This document shows positions 26,177 through 34,177 of a stretch of DNA of 46,558 bases, piece by piece. The first letter of the stretch is position 1; every line of letters begins with the position of its first letter. The translations under genes and the position numbers were made by a program. Source of the DNA: Candidatus Poribacteria bacterium. GTDB taxonomy: Bacteria > Poribacteria > WGA-4E > PCPOR2b. Location of the stretch: contig JAJDUM010000049.1 in the NCBI GenBank assembly GCA_022826645.1, positions 1-46,558 of the forward strand. The letters are read 5' to 3'. Under the pieces are notes generated by a model. It was not told the DNA's origin, ran no database searches, and saw nothing but the letters and a program-made list of their open reading frames with translations.

Positions 26177-27031
26177 CTATATGGCTGGGGGGCGTCGCGG
26201 TGGCATGGGTTCAATAATGGCACGTCTTTCTGGGGTCAAACGGTCTAGCAGGGATTCTGTAGTCTGATAATTGAATCGCTCGCGCACATATTTTGGGGAG
26301 TAGCGGTAGACGATTGTTCGACGGTAACCGGGATTGGTGCGTTCCGCAGAGCCGTGTGTAATTGCATCGGTGAACATCACAACGTCTCCCGCTTTCAGAT
26401 ACATCTCCTTCATAGCCACGGCGGTTCCGGCGGGTTTGCCGCTCACGCCATCGTAGACCAAGCCCTTGCCGTCCACATTCAAGCGTGGGTGGATTTCGGT
26501 GCATTTGTGGCTGCCCGGTATGAGGACGGGCGGTCCGTCGCCTTCACCGATATCGTTGAGTGCCATCAGGACGTTGATCTGGCCGACCAGCCATTCACCG
26601 GTGTTGTTTTGACGGAATGTCAGATAGCTGAGCGGGACATGTCCACCGCAGTGGATGTGGATGAAACCGCCGGGACCGCGCATATTGAGAAAGTTTTCGT
26701 GGATGGAGAGACCGTTTACGGAGGAGTGGATGTACTTCTTGACCAGGTCAATCCAGGCGGGATAGTTTATCAGCCGCTCGAAAACGGCACCGCCCTCAAT
26801 GATGTTTTGGAAATTGACCCCGTTTTCTTCGTTGTACGTGTGCGTTTCTATGTTCCCGATCCAGCGGCTCCGTTCACGGGGATTCTCATTTGCGGTCCAC
26901 GGTTCTTCGACATAGGAGTCGTGGTCGTCGATCCATCGGTTCATCTCGTCGAGGTCTTCGGGTGAGATTGCATTTTCTAGGACTAGATAGCCTTGAAGGT
27001 CGAATAGATAGTCTTGCGTGCTTTCATCCAT
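26177..27031 (-). CDS. Phytanoyl-CoA dioxygenase-like protein lacking the HxD motif
   Basis: 284 residues from ATG 27031 (GGAG 8 nt upstream; a longer frame to 27148 runs through repeat DNA). PhyH features are QDYLFDLQGYLVLENAISPE near the start, GDGPPVLIPGSHK (164-176), distal His226 in DAITHGSAER, and Arg238. The first iron-binding box should read HxD, but the matching stretch is HIHCGGH (125-131), with no Asp. This may be a family-specific arrangement, a halogenase-like loss of the carboxylate, or loss of iron chemistry. The NUDIX gene follows 30 nt downstream. Confidence 0.85.
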   Translation of the reverse strand: MDESTQDYLFDLQGYLVLENAISPEDLDEMNRWIDDHDSYVEEPWTANENPRERSRWIGNIETHTYNEENGVNFQNIIEGGAVFERLINYPAWIDLVKKYIHSSVNGLSIHENFLNMRGPGGFIHIHCGGHVPLSYLTFRQNNTGEWLVGQINVLMALNDIGEGDGPPVLIPGSHKCTEIHPRLNVDGKGLVYDGVSGKPAGTAVAMKEMYLKAGDVVMFTDAITHGSAERTNPGYRRTIVYRYSPKYVRERFNYQTTESLLDRLTPERRAIIEPMPPRRPPAI

Positions 27032-27403
27032 TTTTTGTTGCTCCAGAAGTGCGGAGATTCGGAAGGCTGTAGGGATTAGGGTGGATTTTAGCGTTATTTT
27101 GACGCTGCCAATGAAAAACCAACCCCCTAAATCCCGCTCCCGATACATCCCCGATGAATCCCCGATGAATCGGGACAGGCGGGACAGGCGGGATGTACCA
27201 CTTGTCAGGGGGACTTTGGTAAATGTCTACGTATTGCTCTGATTCACAATAATTATCATGTAGGTCGAGGTTTATATCTTGATATGCAGGACATTGGGTT
27301 TCACTCTACCCATTCGCCAGCGAGTGTTGTTGAACAGCGGTGCTGCTACTGTAGTTGATAGGATTTCGTGTCTAACCGTTCAACCCAACCTACATGCTTG
27401 ATT
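27032..27403. repeat. Gene-free spacer of repeats
   Basis: A CCCCCTAAATCC...GTCAGGGGGACTTT element (about 27119-27214) expanded by several CCCGAT/ATCGGG and GACAGGCGG segments, then a plus-oriented GTAGGTCGAGG hairpin-like stretch (from 27261). No gene was recognised. Confidence 0.55.
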
Positions 27404-27652
27404 CTATATTGATGTATCTACTGATTCCCTTCGCAGATGCGCGGAAATTGGTAATTGAAAGAGGTCCTGACGTAATAATCGCGTAGAAAAAAATAGAACC
27501 TCAAGATTTTCGATTTCGTCGGTCTCAGGATTAAATCGTGCGATCACTTCATCTTCAAGTTCTTCGCTTTCCTGTTCTGGATATGGGGTGCAGGTATTTA
27601 TGTATAGAATATCCGCTTCACGGTCATATTGAAATGTCAAGTGCGTTCCCAT
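27404..27652 (-). CDS. DUF2283 family small protein
   Basis: 82 residues from ATG 27652; a TTG four codons upstream is an alternative start. LTFQYDREADILYINT near the N-terminus and EVIARFNPETDEIENLEVLFFS in the middle fit DUF2283, a small all-beta family of unknown function found widely in cyanobacteria and related groups. It is isolated, with repeats on both sides, and has only a weak ribosome binding site. Confidence 0.8.
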   Translation of the reverse strand: MGTHLTFQYDREADILYINTCTPYPEQESEELEDEVIARFNPETDEIENLEVLFFSTRLLRQDLFQLPISAHLRRESVDTSI

Positions 27653-28235
27653 AGAAATAACCAAATATGTTCAAATTACGCAAGCTGCACATGTCGCCCC
27701 TCCCCGATAAATCGGGATTCCAAACTGGGGCTTTAGTTTCTGGTGTGTCGCGTGTGCTATAAACAGGCCGCCCCGCTGGGGCTAAAACGGAATCTGTGAT
27801 TCAGACAACTTCTCGATGCTGCCCCGCCCCGATAAAGCGGGGCAAGGAGAGGGCTTGATGCATAACCCCCTAAACCCCGCCCCCGATACATCCCCGATGA
27901 ATCCCCGATGAATCGGGACAGGCGGGACAGGCGGGATGTACCACTTGTCAGGGGGACTTAACATATAAAAGCCGTTTTTTCAGATACAATGTCGATTTTG
28001 GAAAATCGACCTACAATCGGGCAACCACAAGGGTTGCCCCTACAGGTTATGGGATATGCCCCGTAGGAAGTAGCTCCCCGAACCCATTACAGGAGGGCGA
28101 GAGCACCTCGCCCCTACGGGGAAATTGATGATTTTTCAATAGTCACTAGCTTGGGCAATTATAGTATGATAGTGAAGATTTAGTCAAGGAGATAAACGAA
28201 GGGAAGTTATTAAGAAATGCTACTCGACCCACTTT
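27653..28235. repeat. Gene-free spacer of repeats
   Basis: A TCGCCCC...TGGGGC hairpin carrying CCCGATAAATCGGG in its loop (27690-27724, palindrome at 27703-27716), a plain GCCCC-GCT-GGGGC hairpin (near 27770), an expanded CCCCCTAAACCC...AGGGGGACTT element (27866-27960), and GTAG-headed hairpins at 27991-28014, 28019-28043 and 28095-28117. The last 110 bp hold no recognised repeat or gene. Confidence 0.65.
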
Positions 28236-29945
28236 TCACGGAGCATACTCGTGACCGTAGCGGATGGTGTAGCGGTAGCCTTGTTCGGTGAGGAAGAGTT
28301 GGCGGTTGATTGCGAACTCTTGATCGCGTGAATCGCGGGTGACGATTGAGTAGAAGTGCGCGAGTGAGCCGTCGGTTTTGGGGCGGAGGATGCGTCCGAG
28401 CCGTTGGGCTTCCTCTTGGCGCGAACCGAAGGTGCCGGAGATCTGAATTGCGACGTTAGCATCGGGCAGGTCGATCGCGAAGTTGGCGACCTTGGAAACG
28501 ACGAGGAGTTTAACCTCTCCCTGCCGGAACTGTTCGTAGAGTTTGCCTCGCTCAAGGTTGGGTGTTTGCCCCATAATCAGGGGCGCATTCAGACTGGTCG
28601 CTATCCCCTTGAGCTGCTCAATATACTGCCCAATAACGAGGATCTGATCCCCTTCGTGCCGTTTGATCAGTTCGCACACGATAGGGAATTTGTCCGGGTT
28701 CTCGGAAGCGATGCGGAACTTCTGCCTTGCACTGGCGACGGCGTAGCTCATGCGCAGGTGTTCGGGCAGGTCAACGCGGATTTCGGTGCATTCGGCGGTC
28801 GCGATCCAGCCCTGCGCTTCCAATTCTCGCCAAGGGACATCGTACTTCTTGGGACCAATTAGGCTAAACACATCGTCCTCCCTGCTATCTTCTCGGACGA
28901 GGGTCGCAGTCAATCCGAGGCGGCGTTTCCCCTGAATCTCCGCGGTCATCCGGAAGACGGGGGCGGGTAGCAGGTGAACCTCGTCATAGATGATTAAGCC
29001 CCAATCCATCTCGGAGAAGAGTCCGAGATGCACGAAGTCCTCGGACTTGCGCTTACGATAGGTCAGGATCTGGTAGGTGGTGACGGTGATCGGTCGGATC
29101 TCTTTTCGGTCGCCGGTGTATTCACCAATATCTTCGGGCGCAATCGTGGTCTTATCAAGGAATTCATCGATCCATTGGCGCACAGCGATTGTGTTTGTGG
29201 AAAGGATGAGCGTGTGGCATTGGGTCTCAAACAGGATACCGAGCCCGACAATGGTCTTCCCCGCACCACAGGGGAGGACGATCACCCCGCTGCCGCCGCG
29301 CACGTCGCCGCCCAGATGGAAAACGTCCGCTGCTTCACGTTGGTAGTCGCGTAGATCGAAGGGAGATCCGGATAGTGTTACGGGTCGGTGCGCGATTTCG
29401 AGATGGCTTCCGCTGACATAGCCCGCAAGATCTTCAACAGGGAAGCCGATCTTAATCAGTGCCTGCTTGATGTGTCCACGAACCTGATAGGGAACAGAGA
29501 CAGTTTGGCGATCGATAGGCTTCCCCAACAGGTTTTTCACCGATTCATTGTGGGTAATTTCAGCCATGAGGACCGGGTCTTCGGCGTGCAGGACGAGGTC
29601 GTTATCGTCAGCGCGTCCGGGTTTCAGGTCGGTGCCCTTCATCAACTTCACCCGTCCGTAGCGTGAGACATAATCGGTTATCTCGGCGGTGATGTTCTGC
29701 GGCACATCGTATTTGGTGTACTCATCGAGTGCGGCCAAGATATCTCCGACTTCCATTCCCGCAGCGGCGGCATTCCACAGTGAAAGGGGTGTGATGCGGT
29801 AGGTGTGGATATGTTCGGGGCTCTTTTCCAACTCCGCAAAGGTGGCAAGCGCGTCCCTCGCCCGTTCATAGAGCGGGCTGTCAACTTCAAGGAGTACGGT
29901 TCGATCACTCTGGATGATCAACGGGTTTTGTGGGTTGTATGGCAT
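28236..29945 (-). CDS. XPB/Rad25-type DNA repair helicase
   Basis: A 569-residue superfamily 2 helicase. Residues 1-135 resemble the XPB N-terminal helicase-associated domain. Walker A is PCGAGKT (225-231), the DEAH-type box is DEVH (321-324), motif III is GLTATL, and it is followed by RED (351-353), the hallmark of XPB. The C-terminal RecA lobe has LVVSKVANFAIDLPDAN and SGTFGSRQEEAQRLGRILRP. Bacterial XPB is thought to unwind damaged or transcribed DNA. It starts 4 nt after the folK stop, so the two genes are one transcription unit. Confidence 0.93.
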   Translation of the reverse strand: MPYNPQNPLIIQSDRTVLLEVDSPLYERARDALATFAELEKSPEHIHTYRITPLSLWNAAAAGMEVGDILAALDEYTKYDVPQNITAEITDYVSRYGRVKLMKGTDLKPGRADDNDLVLHAEDPVLMAEITHNESVKNLLGKPIDRQTVSVPYQVRGHIKQALIKIGFPVEDLAGYVSGSHLEIAHRPVTLSGSPFDLRDYQREAADVFHLGGDVRGGSGVIVLPCGAGKTIVGLGILFETQCHTLILSTNTIAVRQWIDEFLDKTTIAPEDIGEYTGDRKEIRPITVTTYQILTYRKRKSEDFVHLGLFSEMDWGLIIYDEVHLLPAPVFRMTAEIQGKRRLGLTATLVREDSREDDVFSLIGPKKYDVPWRELEAQGWIATAECTEIRVDLPEHLRMSYAVASARQKFRIASENPDKFPIVCELIKRHEGDQILVIGQYIEQLKGIATSLNAPLIMGQTPNLERGKLYEQFRQGEVKLLVVSKVANFAIDLPDANVAIQISGTFGSRQEEAQRLGRILRPKTDGSLAHFYSIVTRDSRDQEFAINRQLFLTEQGYRYTIRYGHEYAP

Positions 29946-29949
29946 TTAG

Positions 29950-30462
29950 TCAGATCCTTGCATCAATTTTTAGTGGGGGTGCGATGAGTTTGACGGTTTT
30001 CTGGTCATTTAGGTTGGAGAGGAGGGTTCGGATATTTTGTCCAAGGATTGGGTGGCGAACGTCCGGGGCAATTTCAGCGAACGGTACGAGGACAAAATTA
30101 CGCTGGTGCATTTCGGGGTGTGGTACGGTTAGATCCGGCGTATTGATACAACATTGATCGTAGATTAGTAGATCCAGATCCACCTCTCGCGGTGCCCAGC
30201 GTGTCCGATCTCGCCGTCCAACAAGCCCTTCAATTGCTTTCAGTAATATTAACAACTGATGGGCCAACAGACGGGTTTCTACGGCGATGACACCGTTCAG
30301 AAACCAATCCTGTTCCTCATAGCCGACAGGCTCGGTCTCGTAGAGGGAGGAGATCTGTATTAGCGAGACGCTATCTGGTTCTAACAGCAGTCGTAACGCT
30401 TGGGTGATATAATAGAGGCGGTCGTCAATGTTGGATCCGAATCCGATGTATGCGTGTGCCAT
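29950..30462 (-). CDS. folK: 6-hydroxymethyl-dihydropterin pyrophosphokinase
   Basis: 170 residues from ATG 30462 (a TTG at 30468 is possible). FolK transfers pyrophosphate from ATP in folate synthesis. Signature segments are YIGFGSNIDDRL, YETEPVGYEEQDWFLNGVI, and RWAPREVDLDLLIYD, containing the two Mg-binding Asp residues. LTVPHPEMHQRNFVLVPFAEI closes the fold. Length is normal. No other folate gene is nearby; it leads a two-gene unit with the XPB helicase. Confidence 0.95.
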   Translation of the reverse strand: MAHAYIGFGSNIDDRLYYITQALRLLLEPDSVSLIQISSLYETEPVGYEEQDWFLNGVIAVETRLLAHQLLILLKAIEGLVGRRDRTRWAPREVDLDLLIYDQCCINTPDLTVPHPEMHQRNFVLVPFAEIAPDVRHPILGQNIRTLLSNLNDQKTVKLIAPPLKIDARI

Positions 30463-30750
30463 GGTCAAGAGTTCATTGGTTTATTGGTTCATTAATAGAA
30501 CAGCGTGAAATGTGATGCGTAAGTAGAATAATGCGTAATACGTGATGCGTAAGTAGATAGTTGGGTTTCGCTATCGCTCTACCCAACCTACGGGATGACT
30601 ACAGGAATCAATCCTATGTAGTGGGCAGGTCCCCGATGAGATCCCCGATAAATCGGGCGTCCGTTCCGAGACCAAGCAGGTCCCGACTCGTCGGGCGGCA
30701 TGGAACGGCCCGGGATTCAAAGCAACCTGTGCCTGCCCACTGTTTTTATA
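30463..30750. repeat. Repeat-filled divergent spacer
   Basis: An octamer array (30470-30496), two TGCGTAATACGTGATGCGTAAG-like tracts (30505-30555), a GTTGGGT/ACCCAAC hairpin followed by CTACGGG (30557-30595), and CCCGAT/ATCGGG plus CCCGAC/GTCGGG palindromes (30650-30700). No gene was recognised. Confidence 0.55.
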
Positions 30751-30779
30751 TTGTCCCTTGAGATATATCTTGTTATCAT
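30751..30779 (+). promoter_or_regulatory. Putative sigma70 promoter for the gene at 30819
   Basis: TTGTCC, a 17-nt spacer and TATCAT, 39 nt before the start codon. GGAGG precedes the ATG at 30819. Confidence 0.45.
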
Positions 30780-30818
30780 TTAGGTGTATGCAGAGGTCGC
30801 AGAAACGGAGGAATTGAG

Positions 30819-31451
30819 ATGCTTAGTAAATATGTAAAGTGCGGTCTGGTCGTTGGTATGTTAGCCCTTGTGTTTCTTGTATTGACGTATCTCCTTAGTG
30901 TGAAGACATATGGGGGTTGGTTTAATAAAAAAGGCCCGTTCCAATTTTATCAGAGCACAAGTTTTGTTCATCCTGCGACGGCAACTTCCCGTGTTTCCTC
31001 TTTTGAATCCACCCTGAAAAAGTTACAACAGTTTGGAGGGGGTGAGGTGATTTTTGAAGGGGGAAAGGGATTTGTCCTTTTCCGAGTTCGCAAAGATGGT
31101 AGTCTTGTGGCAAAGGTCCCAGTTTTTGCATCGGTTCCACACATTTCGTCCACTACCTTGTTTAGACTTATTCTCCTATCAAAGCGATACTACACCATCA
31201 GGTTAACCTCTTGGGACAAGGAACAACTGGCGCAGATCGCGTCCTTCCGAGATGCAGTAGAGCGGGAGGTCCCATATCCGAAAACAGACCCGCATATATT
31301 CCTTGAGGCAGAACTGGGAACGGATACGTCGGCTGCCGCCGAGTTGGTGGAAGCAGTCTTGACAAAGGTTTTCGGTGTTAAGGAAGGCATGATAACTACC
31401 TTCGCTGGGGGTTACCGTGGATTCCGATCGTCTGCTCCGCTTGGTCGGTAG
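30819..31451 (+). CDS. Membrane-anchored protein of unknown function
   Basis: A 210-residue protein with one N-terminal hydrophobic helix (residues 8-27, CGLVVGMLALVFLVLTYLLS) and a soluble remainder, so probably exported but tethered. I do not recognise a domain. GGAGG lies 7-8 nt before the ATG and a promoter-like sequence is upstream. It converges on the restriction gene res, with only 57 bp between the two stops, and has no obvious partner. Its position next to the defence island may be chance. Confidence 0.75.
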   Translation: MLSKYVKCGLVVGMLALVFLVLTYLLSVKTYGGWFNKKGPFQFYQSTSFVHPATATSRVSSFESTLKKLQQFGGGEVIFEGGKGFVLFRVRKDGSLVAKVPVFASVPHISSTTLFRLILLSKRYYTIRLTSWDKEQLAQIASFRDAVEREVPYPKTDPHIFLEAELGTDTSAAAELVEAVLTKVFGVKEGMITTFAGGYRGFRSSAPLGR

Positions 31452-31508
31452 GGGACGGGGAGATGGTGATAAGCCTGTATTCATAACTAAACGAGGGTAA
31501 GAAAACCT

Positions 31509-34070
31509 TTAGCCATGCGAATATTCCGCCCCCAGTTGCTCGCCTATCGGTGAGAAATCGTGCTCGCTGAATACCAATCGAAAAATGCTGTTGGGCGATT
31601 CGCCCAGTCTTATCGTGCCGGCATCATTGAACGCCCCTTCAAGCGCTTTCAACACCTTCCGCTTGTAATCGGTGTCAGGGTTGCCGCTTAAGTGTTCGCC
31701 TTTTGTCTCGAAAATTAGTAGACGCTCTTCGTTCGCCATTGCAACGAAGTCGGGGTAAATGCGTCCCTTTTTCCAACCTTGCAGGTAATACTCACCTTGT
31801 TGACGCACTGCGACTCGATGCCACCATTGGACCGCTCTCTGCTCATCAAGATAGTACGCAAATTTCCGCTCCAATTCGGAATCGAAATCTCGTTCAAAGA
31901 CCGGTTCAAACAGGGTGAGCTGCACAGGTTCATAATTTCGTAATAACGGCTTCTCATCGGAACTAACCTGTATTTCATAATGGTGTTTCATACGGAAATT
32001 TGGTTCTCCAACTTCCAAATCAAAGCGGATTTCGCCCTGTCTCAGTTTTTCGTGAAAAACCGCCTCCGCCTGCTCCTCCACTTCATTTTTGACATGCTCC
32101 CGCAGCAGATGCGCGAGATAAGCACGTCGGTCATAGATATCCGCATCGGTTTTGCCCTCCTGTTTCTGGCACTCAATCAGCTGCCCTGCAATGCGGGCGG
32201 CCTGCCACGGATTAGGTAAAATGTCGGATAGGTGGCGTGCGAAGTGGGAAACTTTGACTGTTTTGTCAATATCCAACGCTTGATCAGGGTGGAAAACTGG
32301 CAGTGTCTCATCGACGCCAACCGTAGCGGATTGCCGTCTTGCGCTATTGGGTGTAGACGCTTCTGGATCGGGGGGTTCGATTGCTGACCAATCTATATGA
32401 GGTAAGATATGTGATTGATAATCGAGTTGTACCCAATCGTTGCCATTTTTATGGGACACCACCGGCAGAAAAATATCCTGATCTCGAAACTGATCGCGGC
32501 GATACACAGTCTGTTGCTGCATCTCACCTTGTGATAAGGAATAACGATCGTTATTCCCTACGTCTGACCCGCCCATCACTTCGTCGCCCAAGCCTGTCAG
32601 CCCCTCCGCTTCCAGTCCATTTTTGACCTGCTCGACGACGGTGCCCACTTCGGCGTTATTGCAATAGACATAGCACTGATCCAGCAATTCTCTACCGGTA
32701 AGTTGTGCCTGCGGTTGGCGCATCACTCGTCCCACCAACTGCGTTATGGCTCGTTGCGCTTGCGTATTGTCGAGCATCACCAACAGATAGGCAAATGGGC
32801 AATCCCAGCCTTCCATCAGTGCGGATTTTGTGATGATCCATCGCACCTCTGAATATTCGGAGAGTAGATTTTCTCTGCCGAGCTCATCGTTTGCAGCAGA
32901 TTTGACGCGAACCGCATCTGAAGGCACGTTTAAGTTTTGCGTGAGGTATTCCCGCACATCCTCTGCGTGGATATGCTCACCATCTCTCTGATCGTTACCG
33001 GTCCGCTCAACACGCACAACGGCAATCGGACGGATATAGCGTCCCGTGCTGTGCTCAAGGGACCTCGCTTCTGTCTCCAAGCGGTCCAGTTCCTCTGCCG
33101 CCTGTCCCAGCGTCGATTTCCATTCGGCATTGGGGAATGATGTCACCTGCACCGGCAGCTTGATCATCTCCTCTTTTTTCAAGTCAGGTCCTTCGATATC
33201 GACGAGCAGATTGCTTATACCGCGGTTCGGTGTCGCAGAGAGTTCGATAACCAACTGGGGATTCAGACGGTTGATAGAACGGGCAAATTCTTCGTTTGCC
33301 TCCCTCTTTTTTGATCCATACGCTTTATGTGCTTCGTCAAGAACAACGACAGGACGCAATATCTTGAAGGCATTAAATAGGCTGTGTTTGATAGTCCCAC
33401 CTTCAACATTGCATTCCAAGTCAGGATATTTTTCCATCATGCGGCCGTCACTGAGGAGGTCATCGCCATCCGGGAAAAGACTCGGATAACGCCCTGAATT
33501 CTTAAACATACGGAGAAACTCTTTCCCCTTTTGGCGGTTGGTCGCCGGTAACATCAGCAACATGACGCACAGGTAGTTAGCAACATCGTCACTGTTGAAT
33601 GTATCATCCTTTTCCAACATTTTGACGCGGCCCGCACTCGCCCGCTCCAACATTTGACGATAGGGATGCTCCCGATTCCATAGGGCGGTTTTCGTCTGTG
33701 CGTAGATCGCCTTGCTCGGCACAACCCACAACGTTAGTCCGGTCTGCCGATGGAGGCGTTCTAAGGCAGCAGCGGCGAGCAAGGTTTTACCGCCACCCGT
33801 TGGCACTTTGAAGCAGATATGCGGAATCGGACGATCCGCGCCATCGGTGCGGTTGATGTATTCCCCCGCACTTTCCGCGACCTCCCCGCTTTTCTTCAGT
33901 GTATCCCACACCGTTTGGGGATAATTCCGAATATCATTCGTAATGTCAAACCCTGCCTGTGTCAAGGTCTCTATCATTTTCTCGGATTTATCCCGTTCCG
34001 CGTTAAGGACTTCCAACCAATGACTAAAAGCGTCAAGGGCGCGGAGCTGATATGTTTTCAATTCCATCAT
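31509..34070 (-). CDS. res: Type III restriction enzyme, Res (helicase-nuclease) subunit
   Basis: 853 residues. Res translocates along or signals through DNA and cleaves when two unmodified sites meet, working in a complex with Mod. Walker A is VPTGGGKT (89-96), the DEAD box is DEAH (246-249), motif III is LSATP, and the second RecA lobe has EGWDCPFA and QLVGRVMRQP. The C-terminal nuclease has Pro773-Asp774 and Glu788-x-Lys790 (PDFVAMANEERLLIFETKG), a PD-(D/E)xK site, apparently intact. It is slightly shorter than classical Res (~970). AAGGTG precedes the ATG. It is the last gene of the five-gene operon; two hairpins precede it. Confidence 0.93.
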   Translation of the reverse strand: MMELKTYQLRALDAFSHWLEVLNAERDKSEKMIETLTQAGFDITNDIRNYPQTVWDTLKKSGEVAESAGEYINRTDGADRPIPHICFKVPTGGGKTLLAAAALERLHRQTGLTLWVVPSKAIYAQTKTALWNREHPYRQMLERASAGRVKMLEKDDTFNSDDVANYLCVMLLMLPATNRQKGKEFLRMFKNSGRYPSLFPDGDDLLSDGRMMEKYPDLECNVEGGTIKHSLFNAFKILRPVVVLDEAHKAYGSKKREANEEFARSINRLNPQLVIELSATPNRGISNLLVDIEGPDLKKEEMIKLPVQVTSFPNAEWKSTLGQAAEELDRLETEARSLEHSTGRYIRPIAVVRVERTGNDQRDGEHIHAEDVREYLTQNLNVPSDAVRVKSAANDELGRENLLSEYSEVRWIITKSALMEGWDCPFAYLLVMLDNTQAQRAITQLVGRVMRQPQAQLTGRELLDQCYVYCNNAEVGTVVEQVKNGLEAEGLTGLGDEVMGGSDVGNNDRYSLSQGEMQQQTVYRRDQFRDQDIFLPVVSHKNGNDWVQLDYQSHILPHIDWSAIEPPDPEASTPNSARRQSATVGVDETLPVFHPDQALDIDKTVKVSHFARHLSDILPNPWQAARIAGQLIECQKQEGKTDADIYDRRAYLAHLLREHVKNEVEEQAEAVFHEKLRQGEIRFDLEVGEPNFRMKHHYEIQVSSDEKPLLRNYEPVQLTLFEPVFERDFDSELERKFAYYLDEQRAVQWWHRVAVRQQGEYYLQGWKKGRIYPDFVAMANEERLLIFETKGEHLSGNPDTDYKRKVLKALEGAFNDAGTIRLGESPNSIFRLVFSEHDFSPIGEQLGAEYSHG

Positions 34071-34104
34071 GGCATCACCTTTTCATTTTCTGTTCCGGCG
34101 TGTG

Positions 34105-34174
34105 CCGTGGATTTGTCAATCCACGGCGAGCGATAGAGGACTCACCGCTCGGCTTGGATAGCCATGTCCAAGCC
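34105..34174. promoter_or_regulatory. Two tandem hairpins between mod and res
   Basis: Hairpin A, 34105-34126, is a perfect 9-bp stem (CCGTGGATT/AATCCACGG) with a 4-nt loop. Hairpin B, 34151-34174, is a perfect 8-bp stem (GGCTTGGA/TCCAAGCC) with an 8-nt loop. Both lie wholly in the 107-bp gap and would fold in the mod-res mRNA. Hairpin B is followed on the plus strand by TTTTTATTTTT, so it could act as a terminator for plus-strand transcription; on the operon strand the tract precedes it. They may lower or process res expression. Confidence 0.6.
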
Positions 34175-34177
34175 TTT

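Noticed and set aside
26354..26965. A 203-residue plus-strand open frame
   Set aside because: It lies antisense to the PhyH-like gene, which has family motifs and a ribosome binding site; the plus frame has none.
30819..31451. The membrane-anchored protein as a member of the defence operon
   Set aside because: It is on the opposite strand, convergent with res, and has its own promoter.
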